The notes below the pieces were generated by a model, which was not told the DNA's origin, searched no databases, and saw only the letters and a list, made by a program, of their open reading frames with translations. Below are positions 1 to 9,607 of a stretch of 64,000 bases of DNA, piece by piece. Origin of the DNA: Coemansia sp. RSA 1804 (Eukaryota; Kickxellomycota; Kickxellomycetes; Kickxellales; Kickxellaceae); contig JANBTH010000007.1 of assembly GCA_027578815.1 (NCBI GenBank), positions 1 to 64,000 on the forward strand, in the 5' to 3' direction. The position numbers were made by a program, and so were the translations under genes. The stretch's first letter is position 1; each line of letters starts with the position of its first letter.

Positions 1-1330
1 ATAAAACAAAGAATGTGGCAATAGAAAACAGCATGGATCCTATCTGGTAGTAATCCTGCAGATGGTGTATGTAAAGCCACAAATGAAAATTTGATCTGGA
101 TGAATGAAAACAAAAGAAGAAAAGAAAGCTAGAGTATACAATGGAAAGAAATCAAGAGTCAGAGAATTGATTAAGATGGCTTTTGACATGATACATCTCG
201 AAGAAGTGATATTGGATCTAAAACAGTGTATTTCTCAGAGCCGAGCTCCTTAATAAATCACCAAATGTTATATACCAGTAAGATTAGGTGCTTAGCCTAG
301 TTATATCGCTTTTATCAGCAATGGTCCAATATAAAGCTGTGAGTTGTGGAGCTTTATATCTGTGTGCAAGAGACTTTCCAATATGAAAACCTGGCGCGCA
401 GCAGAGTAACCGGGCATCAGGAAGAGGAAAGTTATTGTAACTTGTTGTTACAAACATATTCGTGTTATGCTCGTTAATGAGAACAAACAAACACGGATGG
501 AAGGAGCAGAAAGCAATAATATGCAAGAGATCTGCATGGAGCAAAAAAAGAACTATCGTTTGCGCTTTCTCAGTTCCTTACATTCACTCATCTTCATCCC
601 CCCACCACCAATTTTTTAACCGTGCCTGCATCCAACTTTGTGTCCCCCTCTTCCCCAACGACAACAATAAAATAAAAACGGACAGCTGTTGTTTTATTTT
701 TAGACAGCTCAAAACCGTACAAAAAAGTGTATACAATTTCATGTCAACTGATCGTTGTATTTTTATTTTTGGAAACACAATATAATGGACGTCTACTCCC
801 TTTTCATTCTGCGGACTCTTTTTTTGTTGTTGCTGCTTCCCTTTTTCTCTCTCCAATGTATGCGAAGAATAAGAGGAGGATTTACACTTTATCAGTAATC
901 TCAAAAAGAAAAAGGGATTTTTTCTTTTTGCGCATTTTCATGTTTGTTGTTTTTTGATATAATTTTCTTTTTCTCCTCTGTTGCTTTTCGTCTCTTCTAT
1001 ATTTGCTTCTTTCCTTTACTCTTCTTTTCTTTCATACGCATATTTAAAACCTTTATTGACTTTCTATTTTTACGCTTACTTTAAACGGTAGATTAAAAAG
1101 TAAACAATCGGTGGTTTTTTCCTTTTTATCTGTAATTAAGCATCGCTTGTTGCACCATTGTTTATTTTTCATTACCTTTCAATAGCCCCACGCCACCCGC
1201 CTACCAATTTTCTTCTTCATTGATCAGTGGCTGGAGGGTTCTGGTAAGGTGGAACAAGCAATAACAAAGAAAAGAAAGAACAAAGGGGTCTTAGCGTACA
1301 GCTTAGCATCGTACCCAGAGGCTATTAACG
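1..1330. other. Intergenic region upstream of the chitin synthase
   Basis: No convincing gene is visible. The stretch is AT-rich with long pyrimidine tracts on the plus strand, such as the T/C-rich run around 800-1060, which suits a promoter and 5' leader. The open frames present are short, overlap on both strands and resemble no protein I know. Confidence 0.5.
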
Positions 1331-1537
1331 GTAAGTGAATAGACAGTAATAATTGCTTTCAAGCTCGTGGAGGTTGGGCTCTGTGCTTGTTGAGCGAGAT
1401 GGGGAGGGGCTTTTTGATTTGATTTTGGGAGTCAACTAAGCAAGAAATCACAACCACGTTCTGGAATGGGAAATTTCGTTTTCGTTTTCGTTTTCTTGTT
1501 CTTTTTTTCTTTGTTTCTGACTTGCAAATTGAAACAG
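1331..1537 (+). other. Probable 5'UTR intron of the chitin synthase
   Basis: A consensus donor GTAAGT begins at 1331 and an acceptor ending in AAACAG closes at 1537, nine bases before the ATG. The exon bases after the acceptor begin with an in-frame stop (TAG), so the upstream exon would be untranslated. The 207-nt interior is T-rich near its 3' end. No transcript evidence is available. Confidence 0.45.
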
Positions 1538-1546
1538 TAGAGGCAG

Positions 1547-4500
1547 ATGAACAGTGGGAGAAAGTCGCAGTACCTGCAGCTGGACGGCAGTAACATGTCA
1601 GGGCAGGCAAACACCAACAGCGACGGTGGAGCGCTTTCGCCAGGACCCGGAAATCCGGGTTTCAGCCGGGGCGTAGGGTTTGAGGAAGGAGCGGCAACAG
1701 CTGCGCGTGGGTCAATATTCGGAGCGATCAAGGAAACAATGGGCGGACGACTCGGTGCCAACAACGAGAGCGGCGGGCAGCAACCGCTTGAAGCCACGCA
1801 GATGCGCGAGAAGCCGCGTAAATCGATGGGCGGCACCGGCGGAGACGGCAATGTCGAGAAAGGCAACCACGAGCACATTGAGGCGGTAGAGATTACGCGT
1901 GCGCGCAAGCTATGGGTGTTCTGCACATGGGCGCTGACGTTCTGGATGCCATCGCCGTTGCTGACTGTTGTTGGACGCATGAAGCGGCCAGATGTGCGGA
2001 TGGCATGGCGCGAGAAGCTGGCGATCTGCGTGATTATCGTAATTCTGTGGTTTATCTTGCTGTTTATCATCATCGGGCTTGGGTTGATTCTGTGTCCAAA
2101 GGAAAATGTCTGGACCATGGACGACATCGCCAGTCTGACTTCATCGTCAAAGTCGTATATGTCGGTCAGAGGAAGCGTGTATGACATTACCAGCTTTATC
2201 AAACAGACCGCGCACGGCGACTCGTACAACACGGCGCGCCCGGATATTATGGCACAGTACGCGGGGCTGGAAGCTAACGCGTCGTTCCCGATACCGGTGC
2301 GCGCAGCGTGTCCGCAGTTTATTTCACAAACCGACGACCCGAACTACCTGATGGAGTATCCGGTGGCAGGTGCATCAACAAACAGGGACCCGAATGCCGG
2401 CATCTTCTTTATCCACGACGCCAGCAGAGACCCACACTCGACCGAGCTGTCGGACCCTAGCTTCTACACAAAGACCTTTGTGCCGTCGATGGACAAGTTC
2501 AAGAAGGGCGGTGTTGTGTGGAAGATGGACTGGCTTAACAGTATGTACTCTGACCAGTCGACTGCCTGGCTTGTTATCAACAAGGAGGTGTTCTATCTGC
2601 AGCCATACATCGATGCCATGAACTACATTGGCTCCAAGGACAAGTACAGTTTCCTTGACTCAAAGTTTGCAGCTATTCTGGAACGCCAGGGCTACGGAAC
2701 CGCCGACATTACACAGGACTGGGAAGGTATCAACTGGAGCGCCTCCACCAAGCAGGACACGTACAACTGCATCAAGAGTCTGTTCTACGCCGGCAAAGTG
2801 GATGACCGCCAGAGCGTGCGCTGTCTATTTACCAACTACATGCTGGTTGCATTTGCATGCGTATTGATGCTGACAGTGATGGTGAAGTTTTTGTCTGCCA
2901 TGCAGTTTGGCAATAAGTCCCGGCCAACTCCACCGGAGAAGTTTGTGGTGTGCCAGGTGCCTTGCTACACCGAAGATGAGGAAAGTATCCTCAAGACTAT
3001 CAACTCGCTGGCAGCACTGGAGTACGCCGACAAGAACAAGCTGGTGTTCATTATCTGCGACGGCAACATTGTCGGATCTGGCAACGAAAAGTCAACACCT
3101 CGCATTGTGCTTGACATTCTGGGCGTTGACCCCGAATACGACCCTCCTGGCCGTGACTATCTGGCGATTGCCGAAGGGTCGCGCAGACACAACATTGCCA
3201 AAGTCTACTCTGGATTGTACGAATTCGAGGGCCACGTTGTGCCGTTCATGGTTATTGCCAAGGTCGGTAGTCCCGAGGAGACCAGCCGCTCGGGCAATCG
3301 TGGTAAGCGCGACTCTCAGATTCTGCTAATGTCATTCTTCCACAAGGTGCAGTTCAATCTGCCCATGACTCCGCTGGAGCTGGAGATCTATCACCAGCTC
3401 CGCCACATCATTGGCGTACCGCCCAGGAACTACGAGTATCTACTGCAGGTGGACGCTGACACTGAGGTCATGCCTGACTCGCTGTCGCGTCTGGTTTCGG
3501 CGTGCACCGGTGATAAGCGCATTGCCGGTATCTGCGGTGAAACTATGCTTGGTAACGAGAGCAAGAGTTGGACAACGATGATGCAGGTGTACGAGTACTT
3601 TATCTCTCACCACATGGCCAAGGCGTTCGAGTCGCTGTTTGGCTCCGTAACCTGCTTGCCCGGCTGCTTCTGCATGTACCGCTTGCGCTCGGCCGATGGC
3701 AAACCGTTGCTGCTTGCCAAGCCCGTGATGGAGGCGTACTCGGAGCTGCATGTTGACACGCTGCACAAGAAGAATCTGCTGTCTCTTGGCGAGGATCGTT
3801 ATCTTACGACACTAATGATGAAGCACTTCCCGCAATTCAAGCTCAAATTCATCCACGATGCCAAGTGCAAGACGATTGCGCCCGAGAAGTGGTCCGTGCT
3901 GATGTCGCAGCGGCGCCGCTGGATCAACTCCACTGTGCACAATCTGGCTGAGCTGATGTTCTTGCCCAACATGTGCGGCTTCTGCTTCTTCTCGATGCGC
4001 TTTGTCGTGTTCCTTGATCTGTTTGGTACTCTGACAATGCCCACCACGTTGATCTACTTTGCGTATCTGATCTACGCAGCCGTGACCAATATTGCCGATG
4101 TCGGGTACATTTCTCTGATCATCATTGGCGCTATCTACGGTTTGCAGGCAATTATTTTCATTCTGCGTCGCGAGTGGCAGCACATTGGGTGGATGTTGAT
4201 CTACTTGCTAGCGTATCCGCTGTGGTCCTTTGTGCTTCCCGTTTACTCGTTCTGGCACATGGACGATTTCTCGTGGGGTAACACGCGTGTTGTTGTCGGC
4301 GACGGTAAGCGCAAGATCATAGTTGAGGACGATAAGCCGTTTGATCCTGAATCTATTCCCCAGCGTCGGTGGATGGAGTATGAAAAGGAGCTTGCTTCTG
4401 CCGGTGTGCTGAACGCACCGCCTCCCAACATGAATCCGCATGCTGGGTCTGCGTCAAAGGAGGAGGACCGGTTGTCTCTCTACAGCAGTCTATCGGGCGC

Positions 4501-5410
4501 CCAGCTTCAACAGCAACAGCAGCAACAGCAGTACCAGTATCAGCAAAACATGAGCCGTGCTGGTAGTGCAATGGCATTCAACATGCCTGGTGGTACACCT
4601 GGCAGCACTCCACAGAGCATGTACGGCACTCCACCTCCAGGTGCCATGGGTGGGTCTGGCGGCAGCCCCTTGTTTGATCCGCGGTTGTCTATGGCAATGA
4701 CCAACCAGCAGCAACTGGCGATGCAGCAGCAGCAGTACTCGCAGCAGCAGATGGTTTCGGGTATTCCGAGCGTCTATGATCCACACACCATGGCGCGCAT
4801 GTCGACTGCAAGTGGTCTTGGGTATGCAGCCGATCCACGGCTTTCGACGGCCATGTACACACCACAGCAGCAGCAGCAGCAACAGCGGATGATGATGGGC
4901 GGAAGCCTCAATTCCTCGCCCCACGGCAGCGTTATTGGAATGAGCCAAATGTATCCCCAACAGCAGCAGCAACAGCAGATTGGGTACATGAGCGGCGGAG
5001 TTCCCGACGGATGGATGCCGCCAACCACATCAATGTACGGAGGGACACAAATTGACGCCCGACCAGGCTCGTTTGTCCAGCGCCAACTGTCGCCCAACCA
5101 AATGACGATGCAAATAGACCCAATGGCTGCACCAACCACGGTAGGAGGAATGGCTGCCTCCGGTGGCGCTTCTATACCAACAACCGGTATCCAACACCAA
5201 GCGTTCTCCTCGCCCACACATGGAGATTCAATGCCCTCTGATGACCAGATTATCGATGCTGTTCGCAGACTCCTTATTGACGCCGATCTCAGTACCACCA
5301 CAAAGAAGGTAATCCGTGGCCAGCTGGCGCAGGAATTCGGGGTTGATTTGTCGCTAAAGAAGGAGTTTATTAGCAAGGTCATTGATGAGATGCTTATAGG
5401 TGGGGCGTGA
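1547..5410 (+). CDS. Chitin synthase, division II (Chs3-like), with cytochrome b5-like and DEK C-terminal domains
   Basis: This membrane glycosyltransferase polymerises UDP-GlcNAc into chitin for the cell wall. The protein has 1287 aa. Two membrane segments near residues 121-143 and 157-183 precede a cytochrome b5-like stretch at about 190-250, and another membrane segment lies near 431-450. The catalytic GT2 domain shows the DAD motif near 635, an EDRYLT motif near 748 and the signature QRRRW at 788-792, followed by a membrane cluster at about 804-901. A long Gln/Met/Gly/Ser-rich region (about 975-1225) with poly-Gln runs leads to a DEK_C-like domain at 1226-1287. There is no myosin motor head, unlike typical class V and VII enzymes, so the exact class is open. 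The start is the first ATG after a likely leader intron. Confidence 0.95.
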   Translation: MNSGRKSQYLQLDGSNMSGQANTNSDGGALSPGPGNPGFSRGVGFEEGAATAARGSIFGAIKETMGGRLGANNESGGQQPLEATQMREKPRKSMGGTGGDGNVEKGNHEHIEAVEITRARKLWVFCTWALTFWMPSPLLTVVGRMKRPDVRMAWREKLAICVIIVILWFILLFIIIGLGLILCPKENVWTMDDIASLTSSSKSYMSVRGSVYDITSFIKQTAHGDSYNTARPDIMAQYAGLEANASFPIPVRAACPQFISQTDDPNYLMEYPVAGASTNRDPNAGIFFIHDASRDPHSTELSDPSFYTKTFVPSMDKFKKGGVVWKMDWLNSMYSDQSTAWLVINKEVFYLQPYIDAMNYIGSKDKYSFLDSKFAAILERQGYGTADITQDWEGINWSASTKQDTYNCIKSLFYAGKVDDRQSVRCLFTNYMLVAFACVLMLTVMVKFLSAMQFGNKSRPTPPEKFVVCQVPCYTEDEESILKTINSLAALEYADKNKLVFIICDGNIVGSGNEKSTPRIVLDILGVDPEYDPPGRDYLAIAEGSRRHNIAKVYSGLYEFEGHVVPFMVIAKVGSPEETSRSGNRGKRDSQILLMSFFHKVQFNLPMTPLELEIYHQLRHIIGVPPRNYEYLLQVDADTEVMPDSLSRLVSACTGDKRIAGICGETMLGNESKSWTTMMQVYEYFISHHMAKAFESLFGSVTCLPGCFCMYRLRSADGKPLLLAKPVMEAYSELHVDTLHKKNLLSLGEDRYLTTLMMKHFPQFKLKFIHDAKCKTIAPEKWSVLMSQRRRWINSTVHNLAELMFLPNMCGFCFFSMRFVVFLDLFGTLTMPTTLIYFAYLIYAAVTNIADVGYISLIIIGAIYGLQAIIFILRREWQHIGWMLIYLLAYPLWSFVLPVYSFWHMDDFSWGNTRVVVGDGKRKIIVEDDKPFDPESIPQRRWMEYEKELASAGVLNAPPPNMNPHAGSASKEEDRLSLYSSLSGAQLQQQQQQQQYQYQQNMSRAGSAMAFNMPGGTPGSTPQSMYGTPPPGAMGGSGGSPLFDPRLSMAMTNQQQLAMQQQQYSQQQMVSGIPSVYDPHTMARMSTASGLGYAADPRLSTAMYTPQQQQQQQRMMMGGSLNSSPHGSVIGMSQMYPQQQQQQQIGYMSGGVPDGWMPPTTSMYGGTQIDARPGSFVQRQLSPNQMTMQIDPMAAPTTVGGMAASGGASIPTTGIQHQAFSSPTHGDSMPSDDQIIDAVRRLLIDADLSTTTKKVIRGQLAQEFGVDLSLKKEFISKVIDEMLIGGA

Positions 5411-6162
5411 GTTTTTCATTTTATTTTTAATGTCAAGAAGTGAGGAGGATTTTCTATTCTTTTTTTATCTCTTTTATCGGTTACAAAAACTTTATTTTAC
5501 TATAATTCGGTGGTTACAATCGTTAAAATGTGAATCATTCTGGATATTAGTCTCAGTAAATGGAAATGACGGTGGTGACTGTAGGGAAGAAGAGAGGACG
5601 GCGACATCTAGAAAACCCCCATCAGAAAATTATTAATTAAAACCACAAAAGTCTAAAAGAAATATTAAAATATGAAATGTGCGGGTTTCGCTAAATTAAA
5701 TTAAAAGATTGGTAGATGCAGTCCAAATCGATAAGACAATAAGAAAGGAAACTTCTTTCTCAACATTACAACTGTTATACGTTTGTTCAACTATTTCCAT
5801 CGCATTTTCGACTACTTCAATTGTTAAGAAAGAAAAAGAGAGAATGTATTCTAGGATATGGAAACCCCAACCGACTTTAGCCGCTCGACTTTTGTTAAAA
5901 GAAATGTCCGTTTTTGAAGTTTTCACCCGACTACTACATAATTGCAAACATAAATAAAAGCATAAATTAATTTTCAAATAAAAAATTGTATGACTGATAT
6001 TTAAATAGAAGCCTGATTGGAGAGTACAGCAGACTTTATATTCCCAATATTAAAAGTATGTTAAAGTCAATATTCTTGATGAAAAGAGCAGAAAAGAATA
6101 AATGCCAGCTTATTACAAAACTAAAAGAGTAAGGGGAGCTCATTTTGTAACAGGCTCAACCA
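5411..6162. other. AT-rich intergenic region entering island 1
   Basis: No gene is supported. The region has short AT-rich open frames on both strands. A partial version of the GAGTACAG half-site seen upstream of other family members lies near 6021-6029. Confidence 0.5.
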
Positions 6163-6171
6163 TATATAAAG
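6163..6171 (+). promoter_or_regulatory. TATA box of small family gene, copy 1
   Basis: TATATAAAG sits 175 nt before the ATG at 6338. The same box at nearly the same distance precedes the other members of the family, and the leader after it is conserved. Confidence 0.65.
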
Positions 6172-6186
6172 AAAGCATGCATTGCC

Positions 6187-6252
6187 ATGCTCACCCTCAT
6201 TTTTAATTCACAGTGTTCATACGATAGCATCAGCAGCAGCAACATTCTATAG
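6187..6252 (+). other. Conserved 21-codon mini-ORF in leader, copy 1
   Basis: An ATG-initiated frame of 21 codons ends in TAG. It shares its last eight residues (SISSSNIL) and the stop position with the mini-ORFs of copies 2 and 3. It begins only 24 nt after the TATA box, so whether its ATG is within the transcript depends on the true start site. Confidence 0.4.
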
Positions 6253-6337
6253 CTACTTGAAATTTATCAACCAGCAATAGTAGAAATTTTACTTGCACAG
6301 GCCTAATTGAAACTACAGCAATAATAAAACATTAGAA

Positions 6338-6601
6338 ATGGTCAAAAATGAAAAAGAGCTAAGGACAACAGATGGATCAAGCTACGCTAACTCTAGATCA
6401 GCTTCAAGTGAAACTGGAGGTGGAACAGGTGGAGGAAGTGACAATACCGCCCCAAGGGAATCCAGAGCTGGAACAAGTACAGGAGGATCTAACACACAGA
6501 GAAACACACCGAACAACCCAAATGCTGCAAGCGAAAATAATGCACGTTCAGCAGCAAGAGGAAATGCTGATGAAATGAGTCGAGGTTTTCGTCAATTTTA
6601 A
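6338..6601 (+). CDS. Small low-complexity Gly/Ser/Asn-rich protein, family copy 1
   Basis: The predicted protein has 87 aa, is hydrophilic, and is rich in Gly, Ser, Thr and Asn, with scattered Arg and Glu. It has no signal peptide or membrane segment and I recognise no domain. The start is supported by alignment: the bases CATTAGAA just before the ATG are the same as in copies 2 and 3, and the leader is homologous back to the TATA box. Within the coding region the stretch around GGAACAAGTACAGGAGGATC aligns with copies 2 and 3, while the first and last thirds have diverged. The 3' flank (ATGTTAGATGAGAA) is also shared. It could be a fast-evolving protein gene or a decayed copy whose conserved part is the leader RNA. 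Confidence 0.5.
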   Translation: MVKNEKELRTTDGSSYANSRSASSETGGGTGGGSDNTAPRESRAGTSTGGSNTQRNTPNNPNAASENNARSAARGNADEMSRGFRQF

Positions 6602-7632
6602 ATAGGAAAGACCAACTCTATGTTAGATGAGAATACTAGAGATAAACAGAACCATTAGCATAAATGGTTATAGCTTGAGCATATTACATGTGCAACAAAT
6701 ATGGTATATAGCGGGAAACTTTGGCAAATGCTTAATAAAGTCACATTATTTTTTATATCTACCCTCCCTAAACACTGGATTTTTTCCACAAAACCTCAGA
6801 AAAACAAAATATGAAACTCCAAAAACATTCAATTAGTATTCTTTTTCATTATCTATTAGTTTAATAATCCTCTTTCTCTATTTTTCATAACTTTTCATCT
6901 TTCTATTATCTTTAGTAGCATTAGCTGCCCTAAAACAATTTAAACAAAGTGCAAGTTATAAACGCATATAGTCTTTATGCATTATAAATAAAATCTATGT
7001 TGTAGTGCACAGACTTACTAGAATTATTTGCTATGTAATTAAATTTGATCATAAAAGCAAAACAAGAATAAAACATTTGCAGCATCAGAAACTATCAATG
7101 CCACAATGCAGAAAGTCGCGCTCAACTGCGACGTTAAATTTTATTTGCTTCCGCTATAACGACATACCTTTCTAAACACTTGAACCCCAGATCCACCAAA
7201 CACTATCCATTAAGAAATGTTTTATTGTAGTCCGCTTGATGAGAAAACTGAAAATAGCAAAGGAATATGTTCTCACACGGAGAAAATTGTGAGATTTGTG
7301 TACTTTCAACCATTTCCACAAATTTCTTATATGGTCATTTCTAATTGTTAGGAATAGAGTGGGTGTATCTTTTGCAATTATGAAACCACACCAAATGGGA
7401 TTAAACAGATTGGTTCTTGCTGAATGGAAGTATCTGTTTCTATAAAATTATTTTTACTATTGTTTCATTATTGAATATCAACGAGTGATAAAAGCCGAAT
7501 ATGTACTAGTAAAATAAATTTCATATTACCAAGTTGGATATGAAGTATACATTCAATTATTAAACAGAAAACCAATTCGGATACAATAGTCATTGTATTA
7601 TATCGATATGAAAATCAAATTAAATTATTTTA
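6602..7632. other. AT-rich spacer between family copies 1 and 2
   Basis: No gene is supported. The piece around 7410-7440 (TTGCTGAATGGAAGTATCTG) has a counterpart at 8788-8811, so the repeated unit of copies 2 and 3 reaches further upstream than the promoter. Confidence 0.4.
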
Positions 7633-7645
7633 CTGTAAAGTACAG
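7633..7645 (+). promoter_or_regulatory. Palindrome upstream of copy 2 TATA box
   Basis: CTGTAAAGTACAG is a perfect 5-bp inverted repeat with a 3-bp spacer, 58 bp upstream of the TATA box. Very similar sites occur upstream of copy 3 (8980-8992) and copy 4 (34316-34328), which suggests a shared factor-binding site. Confidence 0.4.
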
Positions 7646-7690
7646 TCAATGGCAGAAAGGTGGTTTGTTTATGCGTCAATTCAAACCGTC

Positions 7691-7698
7691 TATAAAAG
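7691..7698 (+). promoter_or_regulatory. TATA box of small family gene, copy 2
   Basis: TATAAAAG is placed 175 nt before the ATG at 7866, as in copy 1. Confidence 0.6.
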
Positions 7699-7712
7699 AA
7701 GCCTGCATTGCC

Positions 7713-7778
7713 ATGTTTGCCCTCAACTTGCATCTTCATTATCCATACTATAGCATCAGCAGCAGCAACATTTTATAG
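7713..7778 (+). other. Conserved 21-codon mini-ORF in leader, copy 2
   Basis: The frame is ATG plus 20 codons and a TAG, and ends in YYSISSSNIL. Compared with copy 3 it has exactly one extra codon (TAT), so the length change keeps the frame. This is what selection on a peptide would leave, though one event is weak evidence. Confidence 0.45.
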
Positions 7779-7865
7779 AGCTTGAAATTTATCAAGAAAA
7801 AACAATAGTAGATATATTACTTGAACAAGCTTGATTGGAACCTCAGCAATAGCAAAACATTAGAA

Positions 7866-8063
7866 ATGAGTAGCAGCCAAGGAAACCAAACCAGCACGAC
7901 TGGATCAGGTTCAGGAGGATCTGGAAGTGTGGCATATGGTGGAAGTGGAACAAGTGCAGGAGCATCTAGCACAAACACACAGGGAGCTCAGGGGTCTGGT
8001 AAGCGTAGGGATGGATTCTCTGAAACAGACGCAGAAAAGCCGGCATTTGGGCCCAGGGCATGA
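7866..8063 (+). CDS. Small Gly/Ser/Thr-rich protein, family copy 2
   Basis: The predicted protein has 65 aa. A Ser/Gly/Thr-rich body is followed by a charged tail (GKRRDGFSETDAEKPAFGPRA at the very end, less the first residue). No signal peptide, membrane segment or known domain is visible. An upstream TTG in the same frame would extend it, but this is a fungal gene and the ATG at 7866 is aligned with copies 1 and 3, so it is the better start. The protein is identical to copy 3; the only visible coding difference is a silent GCT/GCC change near the end. Function unknown. Confidence 0.55.
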   Translation: MSSSQGNQTSTTGSGSGGSGSVAYGGSGTSAGASSTNTQGAQGSGKRRDGFSETDAEKPAFGPRA

Positions 8064-8065
8064 AT

Positions 8066-8979
8066 TTAATGAAAAATACAATTTATGTTAGATGGAGGAT
8101 ATTATAGAGTTAAACATTTTAGCTCAATATAAACGTGTCTTGCTTATTCTCTGAATAGTTAGTAAAAAACAAGTTAACCTTTTTAAATACACATAATTGG
8201 CTTAAAAATAAATGTTCTATATGCTTTATATTATGATCAGTATATGTAATTAAATACACATGTCCAATAAATGCACAAGCAAATTTAATATTTTACATAA
8301 TATCATATGGCCGCTCAGTAATCAGAATTACCTTGATTAATATTAGCTGTCTTGCTGATATGAATAACTCAATTACATATACTACGAGCCACGCTTATTA
8401 TTTCTATGCATGTTTAAGTTTTAAGCTCTAATTTGTTGCTGAAAGCACTCTTTAAACGTTTTAGCATTAAACTTGTTATTGTAAAAAAGTATTATACACC
8501 AAAAAATTTACGGAATAACCGAAAAGCTCAAAGAATTATTCCTATAATGAAAAATGTGCAGGGTAAGATAAAATAATAAGACTAGCATGAATGTTACATC
8601 TACGCACTGATGCCACAAAAAGTAGGGAGGAAACGTCTCCTCACACAAAGCAGAAAGTATCATGTGTCTACTCAATCAATTCCACCCACATGTATTCTAA
8701 GAAGCCCTGATTGCTAGAAAAAGAAGGGAGGGATATCTTTCTCAATATAGAATTACTTTCCCCGAAGTGCAGCCTAACCAGGCGGCCCTTGCTGAATGGA
8801 AGCATCTGCTTAAAAAAATTTATTGTCAACTATTATTTTACTATTAAGCATTAACAAGAATTAAAAGCAAATTTCCATCTGCAAAGAAAAGTCTTTAATT
8901 TTTTAAAACAGAAGGTTGACTGGAATGCGGAAAAACTTCATATTGCCAATATAGTAAAACAATTCAAACTTATTTTTTA
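8066..8979. other. AT-rich spacer between family copies 2 and 3
   Basis: No gene is supported. Fragments near 8788-8811 repeat sequence found upstream of copy 2. Confidence 0.4.
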
Positions 8980-8992
8980 CTATAGAGTACAG
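8980..8992 (+). promoter_or_regulatory. Palindrome upstream of copy 3 TATA box
   Basis: CTATAGAGTACAG differs by one base from a perfect inverted repeat and matches the sites upstream of copies 2 and 4. It lies 80 bp before the TATA box. Confidence 0.35.
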
Positions 8993-9059
8993 AAAAAGAC
9001 AAAAAAGAGGTAAAACTTGAAATTAAAAGCTGTTCATGGTTTTGTATCAATTCAAACCG

Positions 9060-9068
9060 TATATAAAG
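9060..9068 (+). promoter_or_regulatory. TATA box of small family gene, copy 3
   Basis: TATATAAAG is 174 nt before the ATG at 9234. It is preceded by TCAATTCAAACCG, shared with copy 2. Confidence 0.65.
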
Positions 9069-9083
9069 AAAGCTTGCATTGCC

Positions 9084-9146
9084 ATGTTTGCCCTGAACTT
9101 GCATCTTCATCCATACTATAGCATCAGCAGCAGCAACATTCTATAG
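9084..9146 (+). other. Conserved 20-codon mini-ORF in leader, copy 3
   Basis: This is the same frame as in copy 2 less one codon, with the same TAG stop and the same SISSSNIL end. Confidence 0.45.
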
Positions 9147-9233
9147 AACTTGAAATTTATCAAGAAAAAACAATAGTAGATATATTACTTGAACAAGCTT
9201 GATTGGAACCTCAGCAATAGCAAAACATTAGAA

Positions 9234-9431
9234 ATGAGTAGCAGCCAAGGAAACCAAACCAGCACGACTGGATCAGGTTCAGGAGGATCTGGAAGTGTGG
9301 CATATGGTGGAAGTGGAACAAGTGCAGGAGCATCTAGCACAAACACACAGGGAGCCCAGGGGTCTGGTAAGCGTAGGGATGGATTCTCTGAAACAGACGC
9401 AGAAAAGCCGGCATTTGGGCCCAGGGCATGA
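9234..9431 (+). CDS. Small Gly/Ser/Thr-rich protein, family copy 3
   Basis: The 65-aa protein is identical to that of copy 2 and has the same conserved leader. It ends 177 bp before the convergent FANCI-like gene. No domain is recognised and function is unknown. The near-perfect identity of two coding regions next to a diverged copy 1 suggests recent duplication. Confidence 0.55.
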   Translation: MSSSQGNQTSTTGSGSGGSGSVAYGGSGTSAGASSTNTQGAQGSGKRRDGFSETDAEKPAFGPRA

Positions 9432-9607
9432 ATTTAATGAATGGTAAAAATTCATGTTAGATAAGGAAATTATAGAGCTAGACAAGATGGCAAAAGCATA
9501 AACACTTTAGGTTTATTTTCGAGACAATTTATAAATAAACAAGTTGATTTACTTTGAATACATGCAAAAAAGAAATAATTGGAAAAGAAAGTAGCGGGTT
9601 ATGTCGC

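Larger units (their letters stand above)
7701..8065 (+). repeat. Repeat unit, first copy (partner 9069-9433)
   Basis: Leader and coding sequence are almost identical to 9069-9433, offset by about 1368 bp. The leader differs by a 3-nt indel and a few substitutions. The identity falls away soon after the stop codon. Confidence 0.85.
9069..9433 (+). repeat. Repeat unit, second copy (partner 7701-8065)
   Basis: Direct repeat of leader and coding sequence of copy 2. It indicates a recent tandem duplication or gene conversion. Confidence 0.85.

Noticed and set aside
482..515. GGAAGGAGCAGAAA shared with 42364-42377 in the Fanzor arm
   Set aside because: Fourteen bases of match in purine-rich DNA with no flanking similarity; probably chance.
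5696..5977. Overlapping short frames on both strands between the chitin synthase and island 1
   Set aside because: No homology, no shared leader, and AT-rich composition like the surrounding spacer.
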